Positions 32,601-40,776 are shown, numbered from the stretch's first letter. The stretch is 64,000 nucleotides of DNA from UBA5336 sp038522375 (GCA_038522375.1 JBCBKE010000001.1:33011-97010); one strand, 5' to 3'. Numbers and translations are program-made. Notes: generated from the letters alone by a model not told the origin.

Positions 32601-32988
32601 CGACGAAAACAAGATCGACGACTGCCGCCCAGGTATCGAAGGCGGCCCGGGCGAGCGCTGCGCCTTCATTGGTGAGCGCCGAGACGTCGAAGGTCAGGAC
32701 ATTATCGCTCGAAACGTCCCAGGCGACGCCATCGGTCCAGGCGCCTCCGGTGGCGTACGACCAGTAGCCGACGTTCAGGTAGTCGACGATCTCATCCAGG
32801 TCTGCATCCAGCGTCTGGGACGGAAAACCGGCAATCCCGATATAGGATCCCGGCAGGGCCGACTGAACGTTGAGGGGGGCGGCCGTCAGCGGGGCGTGGT
32901 CGCTATCATGGGAACAGCAGGCGCAAACGGCCGCATGGGTGAAGGCCAGGTCGGTCAGATCGTCTGCGAAAAGCGTTGCGACGTCCAT
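29680..32988 (-). CDS. Serralysin-like RTX metalloprotease, type I secreted
   Basis: A 1102-aa secreted metzincin. The zinc site is HEIGHALGLGH (about residues 193-203) with the Met-turn TVMSYFS about 30 residues on, as in peptidase family M10B. The long C-terminal half holds calcium-binding GGxGxDxLx nonapeptides (dense from about residue 604 to 1026) and ends in a 76-residue segment (TVIDFEAGEQIHLNRFG to the hydrophobic ITVDTLLI end) typical of an uncleaved type I secretion signal. The start at 32988 follows AAAGG by eight bases; a GTG three codons earlier overlaps that site. The N-terminus is odd, with CACC near residue 22-25. No ABC/MFP secretion genes are adjacent. Confidence 0.93.
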   Translation of the reverse strand: MDVATLFADDLTDLAFTHAAVCACCSHDSDHAPLTAAPLNVQSALPGSYIGIAGFPSQTLDADLDEIVDYLNVGYWSYATGGAWTDGVAWDVSSDNVLTFDVSALTNEGAALARAAFDTWAAVVDLVFVEQVGGADIVFDDDESGAFAFFSEVTQTPGGEAHIIERAAVNVSTAWLNTYGTETDSFSFHTYVHEIGHALGLGHAGPYNGAGAASSSETTFSLDSWQVTVMSYFSQSEAGVGSYSILQGPMLADMLALGELYGAAEHATADTTYGFGATEAGSVYDADTNRDGQAYLIHDTGGTDTLDYSGYGADQAIDLRAGAVSDVGGGTGNVVLSPDTVIERVFTGSGDDVIRATEATTFVDGGAGRDLLDLSAGAGALTVDVSAGTYTAPLQIERIEGFVGTAFADTLRGDDGENIFEGGDGADILEGRGGRDTLRHVGDAGGVVVDLQANAAIDGWGNTDTISSFENVFGSRFDDTLSGTGAKNQIIGVGGADTIDARGGDDLVVVSAIGILVDGGGGFDTLAIDARFENGVTIDLRGAFATAGTGPVRDFEALASVIGSPADDTIHIGDAVVYDRSNTQLETLGFGTLDGASYAGEIAGGDGNDLIVGGAADDTIVGGIGNDRIEGGDGNDTLFSYGFGQAGLTDNDEVYGGNGDDFIQVADGNDVAFGEGGDDVLSAFGGSFGDRFFLHGGAGNDIINGSAVGDFLFGDEGDDDLFGDAGNDQLFGGLGDDVLNGAEGIDQVFGEAGNDQVAGGFGDDWLDGGDGDDTLTGGRGDDQLDGGSGADSLAGNNGDDQLAGAGGDDTLIGGSGADTLYGGSGDDMVEGGDGNDDGNGGQGDDVFFGGEGADTFGGASGNDRLYGEAGDDTLNGAIGDDILFGANGDDQLVLGDGRDRGVGGAGNDNITGADGDDLLEGGGGVDSLFGGDGADTLKGGRDNDSLFAGAGDDLAYGGSGNDALLGQAGDDTLFGQGGDDQLNGAQGADLLDGGLGNDTLNGGSGDDWLIGDSGDDVLRGQGGSDTFVFDGQDSGSDTVIDFEAGEQIHLNRFGYASADAAFADFRQAGDDVLFQSDGTEIIFQDATLSDVLESITVDTLLI
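29910..31179 (-). repeat. RTX nonapeptide repeat array within the protease gene
   Basis: Tandem GGxGxD-type units at roughly 27-base spacing encode beta-roll calcium sites. The translated units read GGDGNDLIVG, GGIGNDRIEG, GGDGNDTLFS and so on, finishing at GGSDTFVF. The repeats are degenerate at DNA level and wholly coding. Confidence 0.9.
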
Positions 32989-33193
32989 GCGAAACACCTT
33001 TCAGCCCTTCAACCATGACCATTCATTCAGATTGCGCGCCCGTGAACAACCCGTTCCGTAAGTCTCATCAGAGATGAATTTAAAAGGTGTTGCCTTGCGT
33101 CCACGAGATTGAACGATCCGCTTTGGCGAGCCCTTGCCAGGCCCCGCGGTCCAAGGCCTTATGCCGGAAACAAAATTTGCTTGGGAGGCAGAC

Positions 33194-33649
33194 TTGGACG
33201 AACAAACAGCGACATTGATGGCCGATCCGGTAGCGCGGTTTCTGCTCCCGGTTCTGGTTCTGGCCATCTGGACCATGATCATGTGGTTCTGGATGTATTT
33301 CACCCGCTTACCAGCGTTCCAGAAGGCGGGCATACAGCCCGATGATGCCCGCCATCCCGGGACCTATGGCGACAAGCTGCCAAGCAACATCCGGGCGATC
33401 GCCGACAATTACAATCACCTCCATGAGGCACCTACGGTCTTTTATGCGGTGATGTTCTTTGCCGCGCTCACGGGCGGTCACGACATGCTCGGCGGCTACC
33501 TGGCCTGGATCTATGTGGGCTTGCGGATCGTCCATTCACTTGTGCAGGTGTTGTCCAGCAATGTGACCCTTCGGTTCATTGTGTTCGCGCTCTCGAGCTT
33601 CGCACTGTTTGGACTCACCCTCAAAGAAGCGTTCCGTATTCTGGTTTGA
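33194..33649 (+). CDS. MAPEG family membrane protein (second copy)
   Basis: A 151-aa integral membrane protein with four helices and the MAPEG pattern: a first helix FLLPVLVLAIWTMIMWFWMY, then PSNIRAIADNYNHLHEAPTVFYAVMFF and WIYVGLRIVHSLVQVL. The frame is open from 33134, but GGGAGG (33183-33188) lies five bases before a TTG at 33194, giving MDEQTATLMADPVARF, so that is taken as the start. It differs clearly in sequence from the MAPEG protein at 5289. Substrate unknown. Confidence 0.88.
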   Translation: MDEQTATLMADPVARFLLPVLVLAIWTMIMWFWMYFTRLPAFQKAGIQPDDARHPGTYGDKLPSNIRAIADNYNHLHEAPTVFYAVMFFAALTGGHDMLGGYLAWIYVGLRIVHSLVQVLSSNVTLRFIVFALSSFALFGLTLKEAFRILV

Positions 33650-33708
33650 CAGCCCCAAGTGACCTCTCAGCGCTTTCCTGCGCGCCTGAACCAGCTTAAA
33701 TCGACGGG

Positions 33709-34782
33709 ATGTCAAGTATTCCCCTCTACAGGCTGGAGCAGGTTGTCGATCGTTTCGACGAAGTCGAAGCGCGCATGGGTGCGGCCACCGAGCCCGATGA
33801 GATCGTTGCGCTCTCCAAGGAGCACGCCGAGCTGAAACCGGTGGCTGACAAGGCGCGAACCCTGATGGACACGTTGGCTGCGCTTGAAGATGCCGAAGCC
33901 ATGGTCGCTGGTGACGATCGTGAGATGGCCGAGCTTGCCCGGGAGGAGGTCGAAACACTGAGGGCGCAATTGCCGGTGCTCGAGAAGGACATGCAGCTAC
34001 TGCTGTTGCCGAAGGACGAGGACGACAAGGCCAATGTGGTGATCGAAGTGCGGGCCGGCACGGGCGGTGACGAAGCAGCCCTGTTCGCGGGCGATTTGTT
34101 TCGCATGTACCAGCGCTATACCCAGCTGATGGGGTGGACAATGGACCTCGTTTCCATCGCCGATGGCGACGTTGGCGGCTATAAGGAAGTCGTGGCCAAT
34201 ATCTCTGGCACGGATGTCTTTGCCCATTTGAAGTTCGAGTCGGGCGTTCACCGGGTCCAGCGCGTGCCAAAGACGGAGTCCGGCGGACGGGTCCACACTT
34301 CGGCGGCAACAGTCGCTGTATTGCCTGCGCCGGAGAACATCGAGATCGAGGTTCGCAACGAGGATATCCGCATCGACACCATGCGCTCGTCCGGCGCTGG
34401 CGGCCAGCACGTCAACACCACCGATTCTGCGGTGCGTATCACGCATTTGCCGACGGGGATCGTGACAACGTCATCGGAAAAGTCCCAGCATGTGAACCGG
34501 GAAAAGGCCATGGAGCAACTCAAGATCCGCCTTTATGAGCGCGAAAGGGCCGAAAAGGATGCTTTGCGATCGGAGGCGCGGAAGTCCCAGGTCGGCTCCG
34601 GCGACCGGTCTGAGAAAGTGCGCACCTACAACTATCCCCAGGGCCGGGTGACCGATCACCGGATCAATCTCACGCTCCAGAACCTCGAAAAGATCGTGGC
34701 CGGCGACGCCCTCGCAGACATCGTCGACGCCTTGCGTGCGGAAGATCAGGCCCGCAAGCTCGCGGAAATGGACGCAGCGTGA
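33709..34782 (+). CDS. prfA: Peptide chain release factor 1
   Basis: RF1 (357 aa) reads UAA/UAG and triggers peptidyl-tRNA hydrolysis. The catalytic GGQ is in SSGAGGQHVNTTDSA, and the codon-recognition PxT tripeptide is PKT in RVPKTESGGRVHTSA. The N-terminal coiled domain and length are typical. It overlaps prmC by four bases (GTGA), coupling the release factor with the enzyme that methylates its GGQ glutamine. Confidence 0.98.
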   Translation: MSSIPLYRLEQVVDRFDEVEARMGAATEPDEIVALSKEHAELKPVADKARTLMDTLAALEDAEAMVAGDDREMAELAREEVETLRAQLPVLEKDMQLLLLPKDEDDKANVVIEVRAGTGGDEAALFAGDLFRMYQRYTQLMGWTMDLVSIADGDVGGYKEVVANISGTDVFAHLKFESGVHRVQRVPKTESGGRVHTSAATVAVLPAPENIEIEVRNEDIRIDTMRSSGAGGQHVNTTDSAVRITHLPTGIVTTSSEKSQHVNREKAMEQLKIRLYERERAEKDALRSEARKSQVGSGDRSEKVRTYNYPQGRVTDHRINLTLQNLEKIVAGDALADIVDALRAEDQARKLAEMDAA

Positions 34783-35636
34783 ACGAGACGGTCGGCAGCG
34801 TCCTGTGCTGGGCCCAGCAACGCTTGAAGACGGCTGGTCTTGAAGAGGCAAAGCTCGACGCGCGATGCCTGACGGCGCACATCCTGGGACTGGAGCGTTC
34901 GGCCTTGTTGGCGAGGGCGCAAGACCCGACACCTGCCAATTTGACGGCGCAGCTTGCGCCCCTGCTGGAACGCCGGATCGCGCGTGAGCCGTTGGCGCAC
35001 ATTCTCGGCTACACCGACTTCTACGGCCACTCGTTCAGGACCGATCGCCGGGCGCTGGTTCCCCGCGCCGATAGCGAGACTCTGGTCGATGTTGCGCTTC
35101 GGCTCTTGCCCGCTGAAGCACCAATGATGGTCGCTGACCTGGGGACTGGATCTGGTTGCCTGCTGCTATCGTTGCTGGCCGAACGGCCCCATGCCACGGG
35201 GCTGGGCCTCGATGCTGACCCGCGAGCCATTGACCTTGCGCGCGAGAACGCTGCGGCGCTGGAACTGGCTGGTCGGGCCCGTTTTCTGGCTGCGCCATGG
35301 TCGGAGGTCGCCGATTGGTCTGGGGCAGACCTGATCGTCTCCAATCCGCCTTATGTTGCCACAACCGTCATCGATACGCTGGAACCGGAAGTGCGGGACC
35401 ACGACCCGCCGCTCGCCCTTGATGGGGGTGCCGATGGCCTCGCCGCCTACAGACAGATAATTGGCCTTGTGACGAACCACGCGCGCACGGGAACCCCACT
35501 TGTCCTTGAGATCGGTTTTGACCAGGCCGCCATGGTCTCGCGGCTGCTGGAAGATGCCGGTTTTTCAGGCATCACGCTCACCAGGGACCTATCGGGCAAC
35601 CCGCGCGTGCTCTCTGCCGTGAATAAATCGCCATAG
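34779..35636 (+). CDS. prmC: Release factor glutamine N5-methyltransferase
   Basis: SAM-dependent methyltransferase (285 aa) that modifies the GGQ glutamine of RF1/RF2. It has the N-terminal helical substrate-binding domain (KLDARCLTAHILGLERS), the SAM motif VADLGTGSGCLLLSLLAE and the catalytic NPPYV (SNPPYVA). The start is the GTG at 34779 overlapping the prfA stop. This prfA-prmC-DUF4167 order is conserved in alphaproteobacteria. Confidence 0.97.
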   Translation: MNETVGSVLCWAQQRLKTAGLEEAKLDARCLTAHILGLERSALLARAQDPTPANLTAQLAPLLERRIAREPLAHILGYTDFYGHSFRTDRRALVPRADSETLVDVALRLLPAEAPMMVADLGTGSGCLLLSLLAERPHATGLGLDADPRAIDLARENAAALELAGRARFLAAPWSEVADWSGADLIVSNPPYVATTVIDTLEPEVRDHDPPLALDGGADGLAAYRQIIGLVTNHARTGTPLVLEIGFDQAAMVSRLLEDAGFSGITLTRDLSGNPRVLSAVNKSP

Positions 35637-35848
35637 GGCGGTGAGAATTGCCGCAGAGGGCTTGGCGCCGCCGACGATGCAGGCTATCCAAGCAGTAGGT
35701 AAGAGCTTGCGCGGAAATGAAGCGCGCATCTCTGCCATCTTCGTGGAAAGCCCGGTTCATAGACAACCCCCGATAGGGCCTTCCGAATAGAATGGGCATT
35801 GCCTGGGGCACTTACCTTGGGGGCAATCCTGAAATCAGGGAAGACCAT

Positions 35849-36496
35849 ATGAAACGCCAACGCGGGCGCAACCGCCGTTCGAGCGGTGGACAGAGCAACA
35901 ACATCAATCGGCACTTTGAGAGCAACGGTCCGGATGTGAAAATCCGTGGCTCGGCGCAACAGGTGCTCGACAAGTATCTGCAGTATGCCCGCGAAGCGCA
36001 AACCAATGGCGACCGGGTGAAAAGCGAGGCGTTCTTCCAGCACGCCGAGCACTACCAGCGCACCCTGGCGGTCATGCTTGCCAACCAGAAACCCAAGCGT
36101 GACCGTGATGAACAGCGGAGCCGGGACCAGCAGGACAATGGCGACGCCGACGATGCCGAGGCTGAGGTCGAAACCTCCGAGGAGAAGGTCGCGGACGACG
36201 GTACCTCCGGCGAAGACCAACCCAAGGACAAGCGCGATCCGCTCCGGGTGATTGGCGATGACGAAAGTTCGGGCGTCTCTGAGGGCGATCAGTCCGCAGC
36301 CGACGCAAAGCCGAAGCGCAGTCGCCGCCGGACGTACAAGAAACGAGAAGAAGGTGGCGACGAGGGGGATAGTCCGGCTGAAGAAGCTGACGGCGTGATG
36401 AAAACGCTTTCCCGCGGTCGCAAGCCCGCCAGGTCCGCTGGTGAGGAAAGTGCTGAACCGGCCGATGATGCACCGCAGGAAGCGGCGGCCAAGTAG
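35849..36496 (+). CDS. DUF4167 domain protein
   Basis: A 215-aa hydrophilic protein. It opens KRQRGRNRRSSGGQSNN (basic, probably nucleic-acid binding) and continues into the conserved block NRHFESNGPDVKIRGSAQQVLDKYLQYAREAQTNGDRVKSEAFFQHAEHY (DUF4167, about residues 18-70; quoted in parts: HFESNGPDVKIRG, DKYLQYAREA, AFFQHAEHY). The remainder is acidic and low-complexity. The start at 35849 is preferred because AGGGA lies close upstream and homologues begin at this MKR. Function unknown; position after prmC is conserved. Convergent with ruvB, six bases apart. Confidence 0.92.
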   Translation: MKRQRGRNRRSSGGQSNNINRHFESNGPDVKIRGSAQQVLDKYLQYAREAQTNGDRVKSEAFFQHAEHYQRTLAVMLANQKPKRDRDEQRSRDQQDNGDADDAEAEVETSEEKVADDGTSGEDQPKDKRDPLRVIGDDESSGVSEGDQSAADAKPKRSRRRTYKKREEGGDEGDSPAEEADGVMKTLSRGRKPARSAGEESAEPADDAPQEAAAK

Positions 36497-36502
36497 GGCT
36501 CT

Positions 36503-37561
36503 CTAGTCGCTCTCGCTCTCGCCGTCGTCGAAGAGGCCCGCCTGGAGCGCGCCCGGAGGCTTTTCGCCAACTTTTTCATAGGCGCCCGGTGTTGCCATTC
36601 GACCTCGGGGTGTGCGGGCGACGTAGCCCTTCTGCATCAGAAAAGGTTCGATGACCTCTTCCACGCTGTCGCGGGCCTCTGACAGGGCGGCGGCGAGCGT
36701 ATCGACGCCCACGGGGCCGCCGGCATAGGTTTTCACGAGCGCCTGGAGGTAGCGGCGATCGAGGGCATCAAGGCCTTCCTCGTCCACATCAAGGCGGATC
36801 AGGGCGCGGGCGGCTGACGCCTGGTTGATCGGATCGCCATCGGCTTCGGCGAAATCACGGACCCTGCGTAACAAACGCAGGGCGATTCGTGGTGTGCCGC
36901 GGGCCCGCCGGGCGATCTCGAAGGCGCCATCTTCGGAGATGTTTGCGTTGAGCTTGCGTCCAGCCGCCATCACGATACGCGATAGTTGTTGTGGATCATA
37001 GAATTCGAGCCTGAGCGGAATGCCGAACCGGTCGCGCAGGGGCGTTGCAAGCAACCCGGCCCGGGTTGTCGCGCCGACGAGGGTGAACGGCTGAAGGTCC
37101 AGCCGAACGGACCGGGCGCTGGGCCCCTCCCCGATCACGATGTCCAGGGCGTAGTCCTCCATGGCGGGGTAGAGGATTTCTTCCACGGCGGGCGGCAGCC
37201 TGTGAATCTCGTCGATGAACAGGACGTCGTTGGCTTCCAGGTTTGTGAGGATGGCCGCCAGGTCTCCGGCCTTGGCGATGACGGGTCCTGATGTTGCCCG
37301 GAATCCAACCCCCAACTCGCGCGACAGGATTTGCGCGAGCGTGGTTTTACCAAGTCCTGGCGGGCCGAACAGGAGCACATGGTCCAGCGCTTCACTCCGG
37401 CCCGAAGCGCCTTTCACGTACACCTTGAGGTTGGTCTTCGCCTTGTCCTGTCCGATATAGTCATCGAACGTTTGCGGCCTGAGCGCGCGGTCAAGCGCCT
37501 CACCGGCCTGCACTTCCGGGTCGGTCAAGCCGCCATCGCGGGAGTGGGCAGGATCACTCAT
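36503..37561 (-). CDS. ruvB: Holliday junction branch-migration helicase RuvB
   Basis: AAA+ motor (352 aa) of RuvAB, which drives branch migration of Holliday junctions. Walker A GPPGLGKTTLA, Walker B FIDEIHRL, sensor region LVGATTRAGLL, and the C-terminal winged-helix with QKGYVARTPRGR. Last gene of ruvCAB on the minus strand, overlapping ruvA by four bases. No LexA box was sought successfully upstream of ruvC. Confidence 0.98.
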   Translation of the reverse strand: MSDPAHSRDGGLTDPEVQAGEALDRALRPQTFDDYIGQDKAKTNLKVYVKGASGRSEALDHVLLFGPPGLGKTTLAQILSRELGVGFRATSGPVIAKAGDLAAILTNLEANDVLFIDEIHRLPPAVEEILYPAMEDYALDIVIGEGPSARSVRLDLQPFTLVGATTRAGLLATPLRDRFGIPLRLEFYDPQQLSRIVMAAGRKLNANISEDGAFEIARRARGTPRIALRLLRRVRDFAEADGDPINQASAARALIRLDVDEEGLDALDRRYLQALVKTYAGGPVGVDTLAAALSEARDSVEEVIEPFLMQKGYVARTPRGRMATPGAYEKVGEKPPGALQAGLFDDGESESD

Positions 37562-38190
37562 GAGGGCGCAAGCTCCTTGAGCGCGGCCTTGATGAGGGTG
37601 CCGGTTTCCTCACCATCAGCGCCAGCCTTCACGGCTGCGGCCACGGCCCGGCCGGCCTCGGTGGCGCCGTAGCCCAGGTTGGTCAGGGCGGAGACCGCTT
37701 CGGACCTCGCTCCGGAGACGGGAGCCAGGCCTTGTGGTCCTTCGCTCGCAGCAGGGGCGACGCTGCTGAGGGCGCCGAACCGGCCCATGGGTGGCGGCTT
37801 GCCGGCCAGTTCGCCGACGATGCGTTCTGCCAGTTTCTTTCCGACCCCCTTGGCCCGGGTCACCGACGCCACATCGCCGAGGGCAATTGCATCCATCATT
37901 TCTCCGGGGCTCAACGCGTCCATCAGGGCCATGGCTGCCTTGCCGCCAACGCCGGGCACGTCCTGGAGCCGGGCGAACCAGGCGCGCGCTTCATCGCTAT
38001 CGAAGGCGTAGAGGACGATGGCCGCTTCGCTCACCTTCGTTTCCACATGCAGCGTCGCCCGGGTCCCGGTCCTGAGCTTCGAAAGCACCCGCGTTCCAGC
38101 CAGGGCCACATAGCCCACCCCGTTTACATCGATCAGCACACTGTCTGTGCCGATGGCGGCGATCTCGCCGGTCAAACGTCCGATGATCAC
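37558..38190 (-). CDS. ruvA: Holliday junction DNA helicase subunit RuvA
   Basis: Junction-recognition subunit (210 aa) that targets RuvB. OB-fold start MIIGRLTGEIAAIGTDSVLI, helix-hairpin-helix LQDVPGVGGKAAMALMDAL and RAKGVGKKLAERIVGEL, then a linker and a C-terminal RuvB-binding domain ALTNLGYGATEAGRAVAAA. Overlaps both ruvC and ruvB by four bases, so one tightly coupled operon. Confidence 0.97.
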   Translation of the reverse strand: MIIGRLTGEIAAIGTDSVLIDVNGVGYVALAGTRVLSKLRTGTRATLHVETKVSEAAIVLYAFDSDEARAWFARLQDVPGVGGKAAMALMDALSPGEMMDAIALGDVASVTRAKGVGKKLAERIVGELAGKPPPMGRFGALSSVAPAASEGPQGLAPVSGARSEAVSALTNLGYGATEAGRAVAAAVKAGADGEETGTLIKAALKELAPS

Positions 38191-38681
38191 GCCACACCTC
38201 GCAGCGGTCGGTGATGGGCGGCACAGATGGCGCAGGCCAGGGCGTCGGCGGCATCGGCGGTGACCCTGCCAGCGCGCGGCAGCAGCGTCTGCACCATGAA
38301 GGCAACCTGGTCCTTGTCGGCCCCGCCCGTGCCGACGACGGCCAGCTTGATCTGTCGGGGGGCGTGTTCGCTGACGGCCACCTTGGCGCGGGCCAGTGCC
38401 GCCATGGCAGCGCCGCGAGCCTGGCCAAGTTTCAGGGCCGAACGGGGACCTGCATTGACCAGTGTTTCCTCGACCCCTGCAAGGACGGGTCGGAACTCCA
38501 TCGCGAGAGCCGTGACCTCGGCGAAAATTCCGCCGAGCCGTTCGGCGAGCGCAATGCCTGGATCGACCTTGATGACGCCGTGGGCCACGTGGCTGAGACG
38601 GGCGCCCGTCTGGTCGATAACGCCCCAGCCGGTCGCGCGCAGGCCCGGATCGATCCCCAGAATTCGAATCGTTTCAGTCAT
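38187..38681 (-). CDS. ruvC: Crossover junction endodeoxyribonuclease RuvC
   Basis: Holliday junction resolvase (164 aa). RNase H-like active-site acids are visible: Asp in RILGIDPGLRATGWG, Glu in LAGVEETLVN, and the C-terminal ADAADALACAICAAHH. First gene of ruvCAB. Length is slightly short but complete for alphaproteobacteria. Confidence 0.97.
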   Translation of the reverse strand: MTETIRILGIDPGLRATGWGVIDQTGARLSHVAHGVIKVDPGIALAERLGGIFAEVTALAMEFRPVLAGVEETLVNAGPRSALKLGQARGAAMAALARAKVAVSEHAPRQIKLAVVGTGGADKDQVAFMVQTLLPRAGRVTADAADALACAICAAHHRPLRGVA

Positions 38682-38750
38682 CCTCGTCGATCTTAGCCAC
38701 TTCGGTTAAGGGCGTCTTGCGGGTTTCGCTGTGGACTCGACCCACGCCGC

Positions 38751-39236
38751 TCACGGCAGGCGCCGAACCATTTCGGGCGGGGATACCGGGATACTCACGG
38801 GATCTCCCACGGCGATTTCGCCGGGAACAAGCACCCGACACGTCACACCGCCCCGCCAGTCTTTCGCCAGGGCTTTGAGCAGTCCGGTCTGCGCCTCTTC
38901 CATCCGCTTGCAGGGCCAGGTCTGGCCGGTCACTTCGAACTGGACATCGCCAACCTGAACAATGCCGCCCTTTGCGCGAGGCAGGGCAGCGCCCCGGGTG
39001 AGCAGGTTGGCGCGCCGGACGGTCCAGTCCAGGGCATCCCGTCTTTCGATTGGCAGCTCCAGATCGGACAGGGCGGCGTGCCAGGCGGCCTCGTCGAGGA
39101 TTGTCACCATCCGGTCCGGATACTTACCCGCATGGTCACCAGCCAGGCCGCCGTCGGCCGTGACGTCGACCGCGTTCAGGGTTTCCATCGGCGCCTTCCG
39201 CGCCGGACGTATCGCAAGTCCGATCAATTCAGCCAT
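38751..39236 (-). CDS. MOSC domain protein
   Basis: A 161-aa single-domain MOSC protein, the domain family of molybdenum-cofactor sulfurases and YiiM-like reductases. Characteristic pieces are GGLAGDHAGKYPDRMVTIL near residue 30, RRANLLTRGAALP, and a conserved Cys in GQTWPCKRMEE that is the candidate sulfur or Moco ligand. The start at 39236 (MAELIGLAIR) is preferred to an ATG 19 codons upstream because the domain begins there and GAGGA lies nearby. Target unknown. Confidence 0.87.
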   Translation of the reverse strand: MAELIGLAIRPARKAPMETLNAVDVTADGGLAGDHAGKYPDRMVTILDEAAWHAALSDLELPIERRDALDWTVRRANLLTRGAALPRAKGGIVQVGDVQFEVTGQTWPCKRMEEAQTGLLKALAKDWRGGVTCRVLVPGEIAVGDPVSIPVSPPEMVRRLP

Positions 39237-39361
39237 GGGCCTGGTTCCTCGCTCGATATTCCGCAGGATTGCCCTGTTGGACCCATTTCGCAATGCTGCA
39301 TTGCAACATAGTCATGGTGCATCGCCACATTTCGACCAAGACTTCCGCTATTTTCGGAGCC

Positions 39362-39973
39362 ATGCAAACTGTTGTCCGAACGAGTCTGAAGTCTGGCACG
39401 CCGATCCTCCTGCGTCCGATCACGGTGGATGACGAGGCGCGGCTCAGGGAAAGCATTGGAAAATTGTCAGACCGGTCACGGTATTTGCGGTTTTTCACGG
39501 GGGTGAAACGGCTTCCTGATGCGGTGGTTCATGGCCTGGCCAACGCCGATGGGCACCTTCATATTGCGTGGGGCGCCATGGATGTGTCCGGGAAATTGCC
39601 CCAGGCAGTCGCGGCGGCCCATGCCATCCGTCAGGATGAAGTGGCATCGGCCGAGTTGGCGTTTGGCGTTCTGGATGCCTACCATGGCCAAGGCCTCGGG
39701 AGGCTGGTGGTGACTGCGGTCATCCTCGATTGCCTCCATGAGGGGGTGGAAATCCTCTTCGCTGATACGCTGGCCGAGAACACCAAGGCCCGGAAACTGT
39801 TGCGGCATTTCGGTGCCAGTCGAGCGGGTGGCGACAGCATGGTTCACCGGTATCGGCTCGACCTTGGTGAGGCCCTCGACCGGATCCACGGCATGGAGAC
39901 GCCGAAAGCGCTTCCGACCCTTGTCAGTACCCTGTCCGGACAGTCGGACCGGAACGCGGGGTGGGCTGCCTGA
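39362..39973 (+). CDS. GNAT-family N-acetyltransferase
   Basis: A 203-aa acetyl-CoA-dependent acyltransferase-fold protein. Core motifs are PILLRPITVDDEARL at the N-terminus, ASAELAFGVLDAYHGQGLGRLVVTAV (the QGLG pyrophosphate loop) and TLAENTKARKLLRHFG. The frame is open upstream to 39269; 39362 (MQTVVRTSLK) is chosen by homology because the domain starts at once, although GGAG is only two bases upstream, so the start is uncertain. Its stop codon lies in a palindrome shared with the convergent sdhB. Confidence 0.87.
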   Translation: MQTVVRTSLKSGTPILLRPITVDDEARLRESIGKLSDRSRYLRFFTGVKRLPDAVVHGLANADGHLHIAWGAMDVSGKLPQAVAAAHAIRQDEVASAELAFGVLDAYHGQGLGRLVVTAVILDCLHEGVEILFADTLAENTKARKLLRHFGASRAGGDSMVHRYRLDLGEALDRIHGMETPKALPTLVSTLSGQSDRNAGWAA

Positions 39974-39996
39974 GCGGCTCGCCCGATCGCCGCTCA
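39971..39996. terminator. Palindrome joining the two convergent stop codons
   Basis: TGAGCGGC (39971-39978) pairs perfectly with GCCGCTCA (39989-39996) around a ten-base loop. The outermost three bases of each arm are the TGA stops of the GNAT gene (plus) and of sdhB (minus). No T-run follows on either side, so an intrinsic terminator is possible but not assured; it may act as a bidirectional 3'-end hairpin. Confidence 0.5.
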
Positions 39997-40776
39997 GGCG
40001 ACGCGCTCGACCATCATGGATTTGATCCTGGCGATGGCCTTGGCCGGGTTCAGGCCCTTCGGGCAGACCTGGGCGCAGTTCATGATCGTGTGGCAGCGAT
40101 AGAGCTTGAAGGGGTCCTCTAGGTCATCGAGACGCTCGCCCGTGCCTTCATCGCGGCTGTCGATCAGCCACCGATAGGCCTGGAGCAGGGCGGCGGGACC
40201 GAGATACTTGTCCCCATTCCACCAGTAGGATGGGCAGGACGTGGTGCAGGACGCGCACAGGATGCACTCGTACAGACCGTTCAACTCGTTGCGCTGGTCT
40301 TCGGACTGCTTCCACTCCTTTTCGGGCTTTGGCGTATCGGTCTTCAGCCAGGGCTGCACATAGGCGTGCTGGGCGTAGAAATTGGTGAGGTCGGGGATCA
40401 GGTCACGGATCACCGGCAGGGAAGGAAGCGGTGCAATTGTGATGGTGGAGCCGGCCACCTCATCCCACCCGCGCGTGCAGGCGATCGTGTTGTGGCCACC
40501 GATATTCATGGCGCAGGACCCACAGACGCCTTCCCGGCACGAGCGGCGGAAGGCCAGGGTCGGGTCAATGGTGTTCTTGATGTGGAACAACACGTCGAGA
40601 ATCATCGGACCGCATTTGTCGAGATCGACCCAATAGGTGTCCCAGCGCGGGTTCCCGCCCTCTTCGGGGCTGTAGCGGTAGATCCGGAACTTCCTGAGCT
40701 TCGTTGCACCTTCGGGCTTGGGCCAAGTCTTGCCGTTGCCGACCTTGGAGTTTTTCGGAAGCGTCAACTGAACCAT
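39994..40776 (-). CDS. sdhB: Succinate dehydrogenase iron-sulfur subunit
   Basis: The 260-aa electron-transfer subunit of complex II. Cysteines for the three clusters are clear: CREGVCGSCAMNIGG with a later Cys for 2Fe-2S, CILCASCTTSCPSYWW for 4Fe-4S, and CHTIMNCAQVCPKGLNP for 3Fe-4S. The start at 40776 (MVQLTLPKNSK) is used; an ATG nine codons upstream is possible. Normally sdhB directly follows sdhA, but here sdhA ends 3.4 kb away with three unknown genes between them on the same strand. Confidence 0.97.
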   Translation of the reverse strand: MVQLTLPKNSKVGNGKTWPKPEGATKLRKFRIYRYSPEEGGNPRWDTYWVDLDKCGPMILDVLFHIKNTIDPTLAFRRSCREGVCGSCAMNIGGHNTIACTRGWDEVAGSTITIAPLPSLPVIRDLIPDLTNFYAQHAYVQPWLKTDTPKPEKEWKQSEDQRNELNGLYECILCASCTTSCPSYWWNGDKYLGPAALLQAYRWLIDSRDEGTGERLDDLEDPFKLYRCHTIMNCAQVCPKGLNPAKAIARIKSMMVERVA

